A DNA stretch of 64,000 nucleotides from contig JAFARC010000081.1 of assembly GCA_019245755.1 (NCBI GenBank), positions 27,572 through 91,571 of the forward strand. The letters are read 5' to 3'. The notes below the pieces were generated by a model. That model searched no databases, was not told the origin of the DNA, and saw only the letters and a program-made list of their open reading frames with translations. The stretch is from Mycobacteriaceae bacterium. Its GTDB lineage: Bacteria; Actinomycetota; Actinomycetes; Mycobacteriales; Mycobacteriaceae. Shown here piece by piece: positions 42,448 through 50,508 of this stretch (within the stretch, counting starts at the first letter, position 1; the number at the start of each line of letters is the position of its first letter). A program made the position numbers and the translations under genes.

Positions 42448-42726
42448 TCAGCCACGTGCCGGCGGCGACTGGCGCGCGAGCCGGGCCACCCGGCGACGCT
42501 CCAGATAAACCCACACCGACCCGCCGACGGCGGCCAGCACCGCGACGACGCCCAGTACGATGGTCCACACGAGTTGACTCATCCCGGCCGCCGCAAGGCA
42601 GGCCACCAATGCCACGATGGCCAAGCCCATCAGGAAATAGCCCGGCAGGCCCCGGGTGTCCTTCATCGCCTCCCCGGCGCGCGGGATGGTGGTGCGAGCA
42701 TTGTCGGTCGGATCGATGTCTGCCAT
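42448..42726 (-). CDS. Small two-helix membrane protein
   Basis: A 92-residue protein with a polar N-terminus, two hydrophobic helices (about 33-51 and 56-77) and a basic tail. It has a weak likeness to the next gene upstream (same size, same two-helix plan, similar VALVACLAAAG and IALIACVAVAA first helices), so the two may be distant paralogues. ATG 42726 has a GAGGAGAG ribosome site. Function unknown; the SigF-type site at 42755 suggests stress induction. Confidence 0.75.
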   Translation of the reverse strand: MADIDPTDNARTTIPRAGEAMKDTRGLPGYFLMGLAIVALVACLAAAGMSQLVWTIVLGVVAVLAAVGGSVWVYLERRRVARLARQSPPARG

Positions 42727-42754
42727 CTGCTCTCCTCTCGCGATCAAGCCGTGG

Positions 42755-42780
42755 CTACCCGGGCTGTGCCGGCACGAAAC
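42755..42780 (-). promoter_or_regulatory. SigF-type promoter of the small membrane protein gene
   Basis: Minus strand: GTTT (42780-42777), 16 bases, GGGTAG (42760-42755). The start codon is 28 bases further on, behind a ribosome site, so this transcript has a short leader. Confidence 0.65.
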
Positions 42781-42822
42781 CGCCCGGCGGGCAAGCCACG
42801 TCGGGATCGCGGCGCGCCGGCG

Positions 42823-43134
42823 TCACGCGGCGGGCCGATGCGAGTGGCCGGCCGGGTGATCAGCCATCCACCGGGCCTCGATGTGACGCACCCGGCGATG
42901 TTCCATGGCGATCCAGGCGGAGCCGGCCGCCATCGACGCCAGCGCGACCACGCCGGTCGCCATGATCCACTCGTGATGTTTGTACGCGGCTACCGCCACA
43001 CAGGCGATCAGCGCGATAAGGCCCACCGCCAGCAGGAAGAATCCCGGCCAGAGGTAGGTGTCGATCATCGACTCACCGGCGTGCTGGTGATGTGTGCGGG
43101 AGTGATCAACCGGGTCGTGATGCGTATCTCCCAT
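42823..43134 (-). CDS. Small His-rich two-helix membrane protein
   Basis: A 103-residue protein. The N-terminus is rich in His and Asp (HHDPVDHSRTHHQH), then two helices (about 28-50 and 57-77), and a C-terminal tail again with several His residues. The His clusters could bind metal ions, but this is not shown. AAGGAGAG precedes the ATG at 43134. No SigF-type site was seen just upstream; read-through from the next gene's promoter is possible. Confidence 0.72.
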   Translation of the reverse strand: MGDTHHDPVDHSRTHHQHAGESMIDTYLWPGFFLLAVGLIALIACVAVAAYKHHEWIMATGVVALASMAAGSAWIAMEHRRVRHIEARWMADHPAGHSHRPAA

Positions 43135-43147
43135 CGCATCTCTCCTT

Positions 43148-43165
43148 TGGTAGAGATGGTAGAGA
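43148..43165. repeat. Tandem 9-base repeat TGGTAGAGA x2
   Basis: Two perfect copies side by side in the 75-base gap before the His-rich membrane protein gene, next to its ribosome site on the other strand. Could be a regulator site or chance. Confidence 0.35.
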
Positions 43166-43209
43166 CAGCAACCAGGATACAGGCTGTGACGTGCGGTTAT
43201 ATCGTTTCA

Positions 43210-43587
43210 TCACGGCGACATCAGGGCGACGGGCACGGTCATCGTCAACACGACCAGCATCAGCAGCATCAAAAACCAGCCGGCGCCCTGCCAGATCCAC
43301 CAGCCGCCGCGCGCGCGCCACACCCGGTAGGTGCGCACGAAGGCCATCACCCCGCCGACGGCCAGGATGACCGCCGGGCCGAGGGCCAGTGTGTTGCGCT
43401 GGATCGCGTTGCAGCGCGCCAGGGACACCTGCCCGGACGCCGAGCCCGTCTTGCAGTCGTTGAGCCAGAGCAGGGCGGCCAACAGCACGACGAGCGCGAT
43501 CGCCACGACGATGGCGGTGAAGCGAGCCGCCCCCGCGAACGTCCGCCGATCGCGTCGGGGCTCGCCGGTGTCGGGCGCCATTTTCAT
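43210..43587 (-). CDS. Three-helix membrane protein, function unknown
   Basis: A 125-residue protein with helices at about 22-43, 67-85 and 98-120 and two Cys residues in the first loop (NDCKTG and ARCNAI) that could form an extracytoplasmic disulfide. Not recognised. The ATG at 43587 lies nine bases after a SigF-type -10 element, again leaderless; an ATG two codons later is also possible. It heads a run of three leftward small membrane protein genes. Confidence 0.75.
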   Translation of the reverse strand: MKMAPDTGEPRRDRRTFAGAARFTAIVVAIALVVLLAALLWLNDCKTGSASGQVSLARCNAIQRNTLALGPAVILAVGGVMAFVRTYRVWRARGGWWIWQGAGWFLMLLMLVVLTMTVPVALMSP

Positions 43588-43596
43588 GGTTGTCGC

Positions 43597-43622
43597 ATTC
43601 CCGGTGTGCCCCCGGGGAAAAC
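43597..43622 (-). promoter_or_regulatory. SigF-type promoter of the three-helix membrane protein gene
   Basis: Minus strand: GTTT (43622-43619), 16 bases, GGGAAT (43602-43597), then nine bases to the ATG at 43587. Confidence 0.62.
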
Positions 43623-43630
43623 GCGGCCGG

Positions 43631-44311
43631 TCAGCCGCCGACGCGCTGGTGCGCGGTCAGCAGCAACCGGTCAAACTCCGACCGCGGCGGCAGTTGGTCC
43701 TGGTAGTCCTGCGCGGTGAAATCGGCGGCGATCCGCTCGGCCAGCATCCGCAGCTTGACGTTGGTCTCCTGGGAGCGCCAGCGCAGCAGCTCGAACGCGG
43801 TGTCGGCGTCGATGCGGTACACCAGCATCAGCATGCCCTTGGCCTGCTCGATCACGCCGCGGCTTTCGGCGATCTCGGCCACCGCTTCGGTGACCATCAG
43901 TTGGCGGTTCTGATCCATCATCGGAGTCACGTCGACATAGAACCCGTGTGTTCCGATCACCCCGCCACCGTCGTCGTAGAGCCGATCACCCACCACGACG
44001 ACGTGGTGGACATTGCCCTGCACGTCGACGATGCGGTGCCGGGTGCTGAAGGCCTGGGCGGTGCGGCGAATCTGCTCCAACGTCGCGGCAACCTGCCTGT
44101 AGTCGTCGGGGTGTTTGTGGGACAGCACGATTTCGGTGGTGGGTTGGACTTCTCCGGGCTCATAGCCGTGCATTCGCTGCACTTGCGGCGACCATTCCCA
44201 CCGCTCATCAGCAAAGTAAAACTGGAACCAGCCGACGCGCTGCGGCGCGCCACCGGCCAACGCCTGCTCGAGGGGGGACGCGGCGCCCTCGTCGACCGAC
44301 TCTTCGGCCAT
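43631..44311 (-). CDS. PAS-ANTAR RNA-binding antiterminator protein
   Basis: A 226-residue regulator. Residues about 25-130 form a PAS domain (WEWSPQVQRMHGYEPGEV, TRHRIVDVQGNVHHVVVVGD, GTHGFYVDVT). Residues about 145-205 form an ANTAR domain: ESRGVIEQAKGMLMLVYRIDADTAFELLR, where the conserved Ala/Gly-Met region binds paired RNA hairpins. ANTAR proteins relieve transcription termination in response to a signal, here read by the PAS domain. ATG 44311 lies seven bases after TATTCT (44324-44319, minus strand), a SigA-type leaderless start. Confidence 0.9.
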   Translation of the reverse strand: MAEESVDEGAASPLEQALAGGAPQRVGWFQFYFADERWEWSPQVQRMHGYEPGEVQPTTEIVLSHKHPDDYRQVAATLEQIRRTAQAFSTRHRIVDVQGNVHHVVVVGDRLYDDGGGVIGTHGFYVDVTPMMDQNRQLMVTEAVAEIAESRGVIEQAKGMLMLVYRIDADTAFELLRWRSQETNVKLRMLAERIAADFTAQDYQDQLPPRSEFDRLLLTAHQRVGG

Positions 44312-44361
44312 GGCACGAAGAATAGCCTCGTGGAGCGGGTATTACCTTGCGCACGGGTGAC

Positions 44362-45042
44362 TCAGCCGCCGGACAGCTCCCACACGCTGGCCGACATCCG
44401 GTTGCTGATCGCGTCGGCGTTGCCCTGGCCACCGTCGTCGCCCTGACACGACATGACCTGGACGATCACGTTGACCCGCACCCGGGCCTGCCCGTAGCAC
44501 ACCCAGAGCATCGGCAAATCCGTCTGTTCCTTGTTCCACCGCACCGTGTCGGCGCCGACGTCGTTGACCGCGAACCGCCACGCGGCCTCGGTCTTGACGT
44601 TGCGGCCGTCACAGGTCGGCAGGCCGGCCGCGGCCGCAGTGAAAGCTTTTGCAGCGCTTGCCGTGTCGGGGTACACGGCGGCAGCCTCGGCGACGACGTG
44701 GTCGTGCTGGGTGGCGCGGCCGTCGGACAACAGCAACAGACGGAAGGCGCTGAAGCCGTCGCCGATGAACGGTTGCATGCCGACGGTGTCGAGTCCGGCA
44801 CACGGACCCTCCGCCGGATCGCCGGCCACCGGTCGAGCCACATCGGCCTGCAACCCCAGCTTCGCCCCGACGACGCCGCTCAGCTGCGGCGGGGTCAGCA
44901 GGATGTTGTCGAGATCGCCACCGGACAGCGCCCGGCCGGCGTGCGCCGGCGGGACAACGCCGCGTCCGTCGATCGGTTGCGCACAGGCGGCCAGCACCGG
45001 CGCCGCGGTGAACAGTCCCGCGAGGGCCGCCAGCAGCCGCAT
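44362..45042 (-). CDS. Lipoprotein with PknH-like extracellular sensor domain
   Basis: A 226-residue exported protein. Residues 1-19 form a signal peptide with the lipobox LAAC (Cys19 lipidated). The rest resembles the PknH C-terminal sensor fold: LSGVVGAKLGL, GDGFSAFRLLLLSDG, TCDGRNVKTEAAWRFAVNDV and VCYGQARVRVNVIVQVMSCQ, with four Cys residues probably in two disulfides. Ligand unknown. ATG 45042 is six bases after TAAGAT, a leaderless start. It is divergent from lhr. Confidence 0.87.
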   Translation of the reverse strand: MRLLAALAGLFTAAPVLAACAQPIDGRGVVPPAHAGRALSGGDLDNILLTPPQLSGVVGAKLGLQADVARPVAGDPAEGPCAGLDTVGMQPFIGDGFSAFRLLLLSDGRATQHDHVVAEAAAVYPDTASAAKAFTAAAAGLPTCDGRNVKTEAAWRFAVNDVGADTVRWNKEQTDLPMLWVCYGQARVRVNVIVQVMSCQGDDGGQGNADAISNRMSASVWELSGG

Positions 45043-45132
45043 GACGGCATCTTACAGGTGAGAACCGCGCCCCCAGCAAACCAGGCAGGCCCCCCGGCGG
45101 GACTTGTCGGACCTGGTTGGCACCATGGATGG

Positions 45133-48100
45133 ATGACTGGCGATCGGTCGCTCGCTCGGTTCGGAGCCGCGACGCGCGAGTGGTTCGCGGGCACCTTCGA
45201 GGCGCCCACCCGGGCGCAGGCCGAAGCCTGGTCGGCGATCGCCGATGGCGACAACACCCTCGTCATCGCCCCCACCGGCTCGGGCAAGACCCTTGCGGCT
45301 TTCCTGTGGGCGATCGACCGGCTGGCCGCCGAATCCAGGTCGGGTACCAGCGTCCTGTACGTCTCGCCGCTGAAGGCGCTGGCCGTCGACGTGGAGCGCA
45401 ACCTGCGTACGCCGCTGACCGGCATCACCAGGACCGCCCAGCGGCTGGGCCTGCCCGCTCCGCGGATCTCGGTGGGGGTGCGCTCCGGCGACACCCCGGC
45501 CGCGCGCCGCCGGGAGCTGATCACCCGGCCACCCGACATCCTGATCACCACCCCCGAGTCGCTGTTCTTGATGCTGACCTCGGCCGCCCGCGACACCCTG
45601 GCCGGGGTGCAAACCGTGATCGTCGACGAGGTGCACGCGGTGGCGGGCACCAAGCGGGGGTCGCATCTGGCGTTGTCGCTAGAACGGCTGGACATGCTTT
45701 CCGCGGCAACCGGCAGGTGCGCCCACGGGCGCCCCGCGCAGCGCATCGGCCTTTCGGCCACCGTGCGGCCCGCCGAGGAGGTCGCCCGGTTCCTGTCCGG
45801 GCACGCCCGCACCACGATCGTCGCGCCGCGCGCGGACAAGACCTTCGACATGTCGGTGGTCGTGCCCGTGCCCGACATGGCGAACCTGGAGAACAACACG
45901 ATCTGGCCGGACGTCGAGCAGCGCATCGCCGACCTGATCGAGGCGCACCGGTCCACGATCGTGTTCGCCAATTCCCGTCGACTTGCCGAGCGGTTGACGT
46001 CGCGGCTCAACGAGATTCACGCCGAACGGTCGGGAGAGGAACTGTCCGCGCACCGCAATCCGCGGGTGCCCGGCGGGGCGCCGGCGCAGATCATGGGCAT
46101 GAGCCAGACATTCGGCGCCGAGCCGCTGCTGGCTCGGGCGCATCACGGCTCGGTCAGCAAGGAGCAGCGCGCCGCGGTGGAGGACGACCTGAAAAGCGGC
46201 CGGCTCAAGGCGGTCGTCGCCACCTCCAGCCTCGAACTCGGAATCGACATGGGCGCGGTCGATCTGGTAATCCAGGTCGAGGCGCCGCCATCGGTGGCCA
46301 GTGGGTTGCAGCGCATCGGCCGCGCCGGCCACCAGGTCGGCGAGATCTCCCGCGGGGTGGTGTTCCCGAAGCACCGCACGGATCTGGTGAGCTGCGCGGT
46401 GACCGTCGAGCGCATGCTGCAGGGCCGGATCGAGCAGCTCGACGTCCCGGCCAACCCGCTCGACGTGCTGGCTCAGCAGACCGTCGCGGCGTGCGCGCTG
46501 GAGCAGCTGGACGCCGATCTCTGGTTCGACGCGGTCCGGCGCAGCGCGCCGTTCGCGACGCTGCCGCGCAGCGCTTTCGAGGCGACGATGGACCTGCTGA
46601 GCGGAAAGTATCCGTCGACCGAATTCGCGGAGCTGCGGCCGCGGCTGGTCTACGACCGGGACGCCGGGACACTCACCGGCCGGCCGGGTGCGCAGCGACT
46701 GGCCGTCACCTCCGGCGGCGCGATCCCCGACCGCGGCATGTTCACGGTGTACCTCGCGGCAAGCGGGGATTCCGGGAAGCCGTCGCGCGTCGGCGAACTC
46801 GACGAGGAAATGGTCTACGAATCACGCCCCGGCGACGTGATATCGCTGGGCGCGACGAGCTGGCGGATCACCGAGATCACACACGACCGGGTACTGGTGA
46901 TCCCGGCGTTCGGCGAGCCGGCACGGCTGCCGTTCTGGCACGGCGACGGTGTGGGCCGGCCGGCCGAACTCGGCGCGGCGCTGGGCACATTCACCGGCGA
47001 GCTGGCCCGCCTCGATGACGAGGCTTTCCGGAAGCGCTGCGCCGCTTTGGGTTTGGCGGGGCAGGCCACCCAGAACCTGCGACAGCTGCTCGACGACCAG
47101 CGCCGAGCCACCAACGCGGTTCCAACCGACACCACGCTGGTGGTGGAGCGATTCCGCGACGAGCTCGGCGACTGGCGGGTCATCCTGCACTCGCCGTACG
47201 GGCTTGGGGTGCACGGACCGCTGGCGCTGGCGATCGGCCGGCGGCTACGCGAGCGGTACGGCGCCGAGGAGAAGCCGACGGCCTCCGACGACGGGATCGT
47301 CGTGCAGATGCCCGACACCGAAGATGCTCCGCCGGGGGCCGAACTGTTCGTGTTCGACGCCGACGAGATCGAACCGATCGTCACGGCCGAGATCGGCGGG
47401 TCGGCGTTGTTCGCCTCGCGGTTCCGGGAGTGCGCCGCACGGGCGTTGCTGCTGCCCCGGCGCCACCCAGGCCGGCGCTCGCCGCTGTGGCATCAACGTC
47501 AACGCGCCGCGCAGTTGCTCGACGTCGCCCGCAAGTACCCGGACTTCCCGATCGTGCTGGAGACGGTTCGGGAATGCCTGCAGGACGTGTACGACGTGCC
47601 GGCGCTGACCGAGCTGATGACGCGGGTCGCGCAGCGCCGGGTCCGGGTGGTCGAGGTCGAGACCACAACCCCGTCTCCGTACGCGGCTTCGCTGCTGTTC
47701 GGTTATGTCGGCGCGTTCATGTACGAGGGCGACGCGCCGCTCGCCGAGCGCCGGGCCGCGGCGTTGGCACTGGACACCACGCTGCTGGCCGAGCTGCTCG
47801 GCCGGGTCGAGCTGCGGGAACTGCTCGACGGCGAGGTCGTCGCGGCCACCCACCGGCAACTGCAGCATCTGAGCCCGGACCGGCGGGCCCGCGACGCCGA
47901 GGGCGTGGCCGACCTGCTGCGGCTGCTCGGCCCGCTGACCGAGGAGGAGATCGCCGAGCGGTCCACCGCGGCCGTCCCCGGCGACCGGGAGCCCCCCGCT
48001 CCCGGGGGGGTCGGCGGCTGGCTGGAGGGCCTGCGCGCGGCGCGGCGCGCGGTCACCGTGTCCTACGCGGGGCGGACGTGGTGGGTCGCGATCGAGGACA

Positions 48101-49719
48101 TCGGTCGCCTGCGTGACGGTGTGGGCATCGCCGTGCCGCCCGGGGTGCCGGTGAGCTTCACGGAGCCGGTGGCCGACCCGCTGACGGAACTGCTCGGCCG
48201 CTATGCCCGTACCCGCGGCCCGTTCCGCACGGCCGAGGCCGCCGAGCGGTTCGGGCTCGGTCTACGGGTGGCCGCCGACGTCCTGGGCAGATTGGCCGTC
48301 GACGGCAAGCTGACGCGCGGCGAGTTCACCGACGGTGACCAGTGGTGCGACGCCGAAGTGCTGCGGATGCTGCGCCGACGGTCGCTGGCCGCGCTGCGGG
48401 CCCAGGTCGAGCCGGTCAGCACCGCCGCGTACGGCCGGTTCCTGCCGGCCTGGCAGCAGGTGGGCGCGCACGCAACATCGGGAATCGACGGGCTTGGGGC
48501 CGTGATCGAGCAGCTCGCCGGGGTGCCGATGCCGGCGTCGGCGATCGAGCCGCTGGTGCTGTCGCAGCGGGTCCGCGATTACCACCCGGCGATGCTCGAC
48601 GAGCTGCTGTCGGCCGGGGAAGTCACCTGGTCGGGCGCGGGCGTGATATCGGGCAGCGACGGCTGGATCGCGTTGCACACCGCCGACACCGCGCCGCTGT
48701 CGTTGGCGCCGCCGACCGAGATCGAGTTCACCGACCGGCACCGGATGATCCTCGAGACGTTGCGTCACGGGGGCGGTTTTTTCTTCCGCCAGTTGGCTGA
48801 AAGCGCCGACGCCGCGGAGCTCAGGCAGGCGCTGTGGCAGTTGGTGTGGGCCGGCTGGGTCACCGGCGACACGTTCGCGCCGGTGCGAGCGCTGCTGGCC
48901 GGACCGCAGCGCGGCAGGCACACCACGCCGGCCCATCGGCAGCAGCGCAGGCCACCGCGGTTGAGCCGGTACAGCGTCGCGCACGCGCACGCGCAGGCGC
49001 GGGCGGCGGATCCGACCGTGGCCGGCCGGTGGTCGGCGCTGGCGGCACCGGAGCCGGATTCCACGGTGCGGGCGCACTTCACCGCGGAGTTGCTGCTCGG
49101 TCGCCACGGGGTGCTGACCAAGGGCAGCGTCGCGGCGGAGGGGGTGCCCGGCGGCTTCTCGACCCTGTACAAGGTGCTCACCGCGCTGGAAGACGCGGGC
49201 CGCTGCCAGCGCGGCTACTTCGTCGAGTCACTGGGCGGGGCGCAGTTCGCGGTCGCGTCGACCGTCGACCGGCTGCGTTCGTTCTCGGACAGCGTCGACC
49301 CCGACCGACCGGAGTACCGGGCGGTGGCGCTGGCCGCCGCCGACCCGGCCAACCCGTACGGGTCGGCGTTGCCGTGGCCGGCCAAACCGGCGGCGGGCGA
49401 CGAGGAGACCGCGCACCGACCCGGCCGCAAGGCGGGCGCGCTGGTCGTGCTCGTCGACGGCGCGCTGCTGTGGTTCCTGGAGCGTGGCGGCCGCTCGCTG
49501 CTGAACTTTCGCGCCGCGGATCCCGAGGCGCAGCGCACCGCCGCGGGTGCGCTGGCCGAACTCGTCCGCGCCGGACGGGTCGGCGGGCTGTTGGTCGAAC
49601 GGGTCGACGGCGCGGCGGTGCTGGAGCCGGCGCCGACCGACGAGCGCGCGGAGGTGGCGGCGGCGCTGGTGGACGCCGGGTTCGTCAGGACACCGCGTGG
49701 GCTGCGGTTGCGGCGATGA
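45133..49719 (+). CDS. lhr: Lhr, large helicase-related protein (superfamily 2 DNA helicase)
   Basis: A 1528-residue SF2 helicase with the full Lhr layout. RecA domain 1 has the Walker A loop APTGSGKT (46-53) and VDEVHA (DEVH at 165-168); RecA domain 2 includes STIVFANSRRLAERL and IGRAGHQVGE; a winged helix, the Lhr-core domain and the long C-terminal region follow. Mycobacterial Lhr is a 3'-5' ssDNA-dependent translocase and DNA:RNA helicase induced by DNA damage. The neighbouring nei2 supports a repair role. ATG 45133 gives the length known for the family. Confidence 0.95.
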   Translation: MTGDRSLARFGAATREWFAGTFEAPTRAQAEAWSAIADGDNTLVIAPTGSGKTLAAFLWAIDRLAAESRSGTSVLYVSPLKALAVDVERNLRTPLTGITRTAQRLGLPAPRISVGVRSGDTPAARRRELITRPPDILITTPESLFLMLTSAARDTLAGVQTVIVDEVHAVAGTKRGSHLALSLERLDMLSAATGRCAHGRPAQRIGLSATVRPAEEVARFLSGHARTTIVAPRADKTFDMSVVVPVPDMANLENNTIWPDVEQRIADLIEAHRSTIVFANSRRLAERLTSRLNEIHAERSGEELSAHRNPRVPGGAPAQIMGMSQTFGAEPLLARAHHGSVSKEQRAAVEDDLKSGRLKAVVATSSLELGIDMGAVDLVIQVEAPPSVASGLQRIGRAGHQVGEISRGVVFPKHRTDLVSCAVTVERMLQGRIEQLDVPANPLDVLAQQTVAACALEQLDADLWFDAVRRSAPFATLPRSAFEATMDLLSGKYPSTEFAELRPRLVYDRDAGTLTGRPGAQRLAVTSGGAIPDRGMFTVYLAASGDSGKPSRVGELDEEMVYESRPGDVISLGATSWRITEITHDRVLVIPAFGEPARLPFWHGDGVGRPAELGAALGTFTGELARLDDEAFRKRCAALGLAGQATQNLRQLLDDQRRATNAVPTDTTLVVERFRDELGDWRVILHSPYGLGVHGPLALAIGRRLRERYGAEEKPTASDDGIVVQMPDTEDAPPGAELFVFDADEIEPIVTAEIGGSALFASRFRECAARALLLPRRHPGRRSPLWHQRQRAAQLLDVARKYPDFPIVLETVRECLQDVYDVPALTELMTRVAQRRVRVVEVETTTPSPYAASLLFGYVGAFMYEGDAPLAERRAAALALDTTLLAELLGRVELRELLDGEVVAATHRQLQHLSPDRRARDAEGVADLLRLLGPLTEEEIAERSTAAVPGDREPPAPGGVGGWLEGLRAARRAVTVSYAGRTWWVAIEDIGRLRDGVGIAVPPGVPVSFTEPVADPLTELLGRYARTRGPFRTAEAAERFGLGLRVAADVLGRLAVDGKLTRGEFTDGDQWCDAEVLRMLRRRSLAALRAQVEPVSTAAYGRFLPAWQQVGAHATSGIDGLGAVIEQLAGVPMPASAIEPLVLSQRVRDYHPAMLDELLSAGEVTWSGAGVISGSDGWIALHTADTAPLSLAPPTEIEFTDRHRMILETLRHGGGFFFRQLAESADAAELRQALWQLVWAGWVTGDTFAPVRALLAGPQRGRHTTPAHRQQRRPPRLSRYSVAHAHAQARAADPTVAGRWSALAAPEPDSTVRAHFTAELLLGRHGVLTKGSVAAEGVPGGFSTLYKVLTALEDAGRCQRGYFVESLGGAQFAVASTVDRLRSFSDSVDPDRPEYRAVALAAADPANPYGSALPWPAKPAAGDEETAHRPGRKAGALVVLVDGALLWFLERGGRSLLNFRAADPEAQRTAAGALAELVRAGRVGGLLVERVDGAAVLEPAPTDERAEVAAALVDAGFVRTPRGLRLRR

Positions 49720-49740
49720 GCGAAGACGAAGAATGGTGAG

Positions 49741-50508
49741 ATGCCCGAAGGCGACACCGTCTGGCACACCGCGGCCATGCTCCGTGACGGCCTGGCCGGC
49801 AAGGCCCTGACCCGCTGCGAGGTGCGGGTGCCGGCGTTCGCCACCATCGATCTCTCCGAAACCACCGTCGACGAGGTGATCAGCCGCGGCAAGCACCTTT
49901 TCATCCGGGCAGGCGGGGCCAGCATCCATTCGCACCTGAAGATGGACGGTAGCTGGCGGGTGGCCGGTCCGGACCGGCGCCGTTGGCGCGACAACGATCA
50001 CCGAGTCCGGATCATTCTGGAGACAACCGACGTCCAAGCCGTCGGGATCGAGCTGGGGATGCTGGAGATCCTCGACCGCCGACACGACATGTCCGTCGTC
50101 GCACACCTCGGCCCCGATCTGCTCGGCGACGACTGGAACCCTTCGGTGGCCGCGGCCAACCTGACCGCCGAAGCTGACCGGCCGATCGCGGCGGCACTGC
50201 TGGACCAGCGGGTGATGGCGGGGATCGGCAACGTCTACTGCAACGAGTTGTGTTTCGTCAGCGGTCATCTGCCCACGTCGCCGGTGCGCGAGGTGACCGA
50301 TCCGGTGCGGCTGGTATCGCGGGCGCACGACATGCTGATGGCCAACCGGTGGCGGTGGAACCGGACCACCACCGGCAACCGGAGACTCGGGCAGGAACTG
50401 TGGATCTACGGCAGGCGCGGAAAACCCTGCCGGCGGTGCGGCACGCTGATCGAATCCGACGGCGGCGCGGAGCGGGTCAGTTACTGGTGCCCCAGTTGCC
50501 AGAAGTAG
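49741..50508 (+). CDS. nei2: Nei2, Fpg/Nei-family DNA glycosylase
   Basis: A 255-residue glycosylase. The N-terminal MPEGDTVWHTA provides catalytic Pro2-Glu3, and the helix-two-turn-helix LLDQRVMAGIGNVYCNELCF and the C-terminal zinc finger CRRCGT...CPSCQK are intact. It removes oxidised pyrimidines and cuts the abasic site. It lies 21 bases after lhr (a 7-codon ORF at 49716-49739 bridges the two) and overlaps the Lnt-like gene by 22 bases, so lhr, nei2 and this gene are probably one transcript. Confidence 0.93.
   Translation: MPEGDTVWHTAAMLRDGLAGKALTRCEVRVPAFATIDLSETTVDEVISRGKHLFIRAGGASIHSHLKMDGSWRVAGPDRRRWRDNDHRVRIILETTDVQAVGIELGMLEILDRRHDMSVVAHLGPDLLGDDWNPSVAAANLTAEADRPIAAALLDQRVMAGIGNVYCNELCFVSGHLPTSPVREVTDPVRLVSRAHDMLMANRWRWNRTTTGNRRLGQELWIYGRRGKPCRRCGTLIESDGGAERVSYWCPSCQK

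Noticed and set aside
44347..45132. Extended N-terminus of lhr
   Set aside because: The extra codons run antisense to the sensor lipoprotein gene, and the shorter protein matches the known length of Lhr.
49716..49739. Seven-codon ORF between lhr and nei2 as a leader peptide
   Set aside because: It overlaps the lhr stop by ATGA but is too short to separate from chance, and no attenuator structure is visible.
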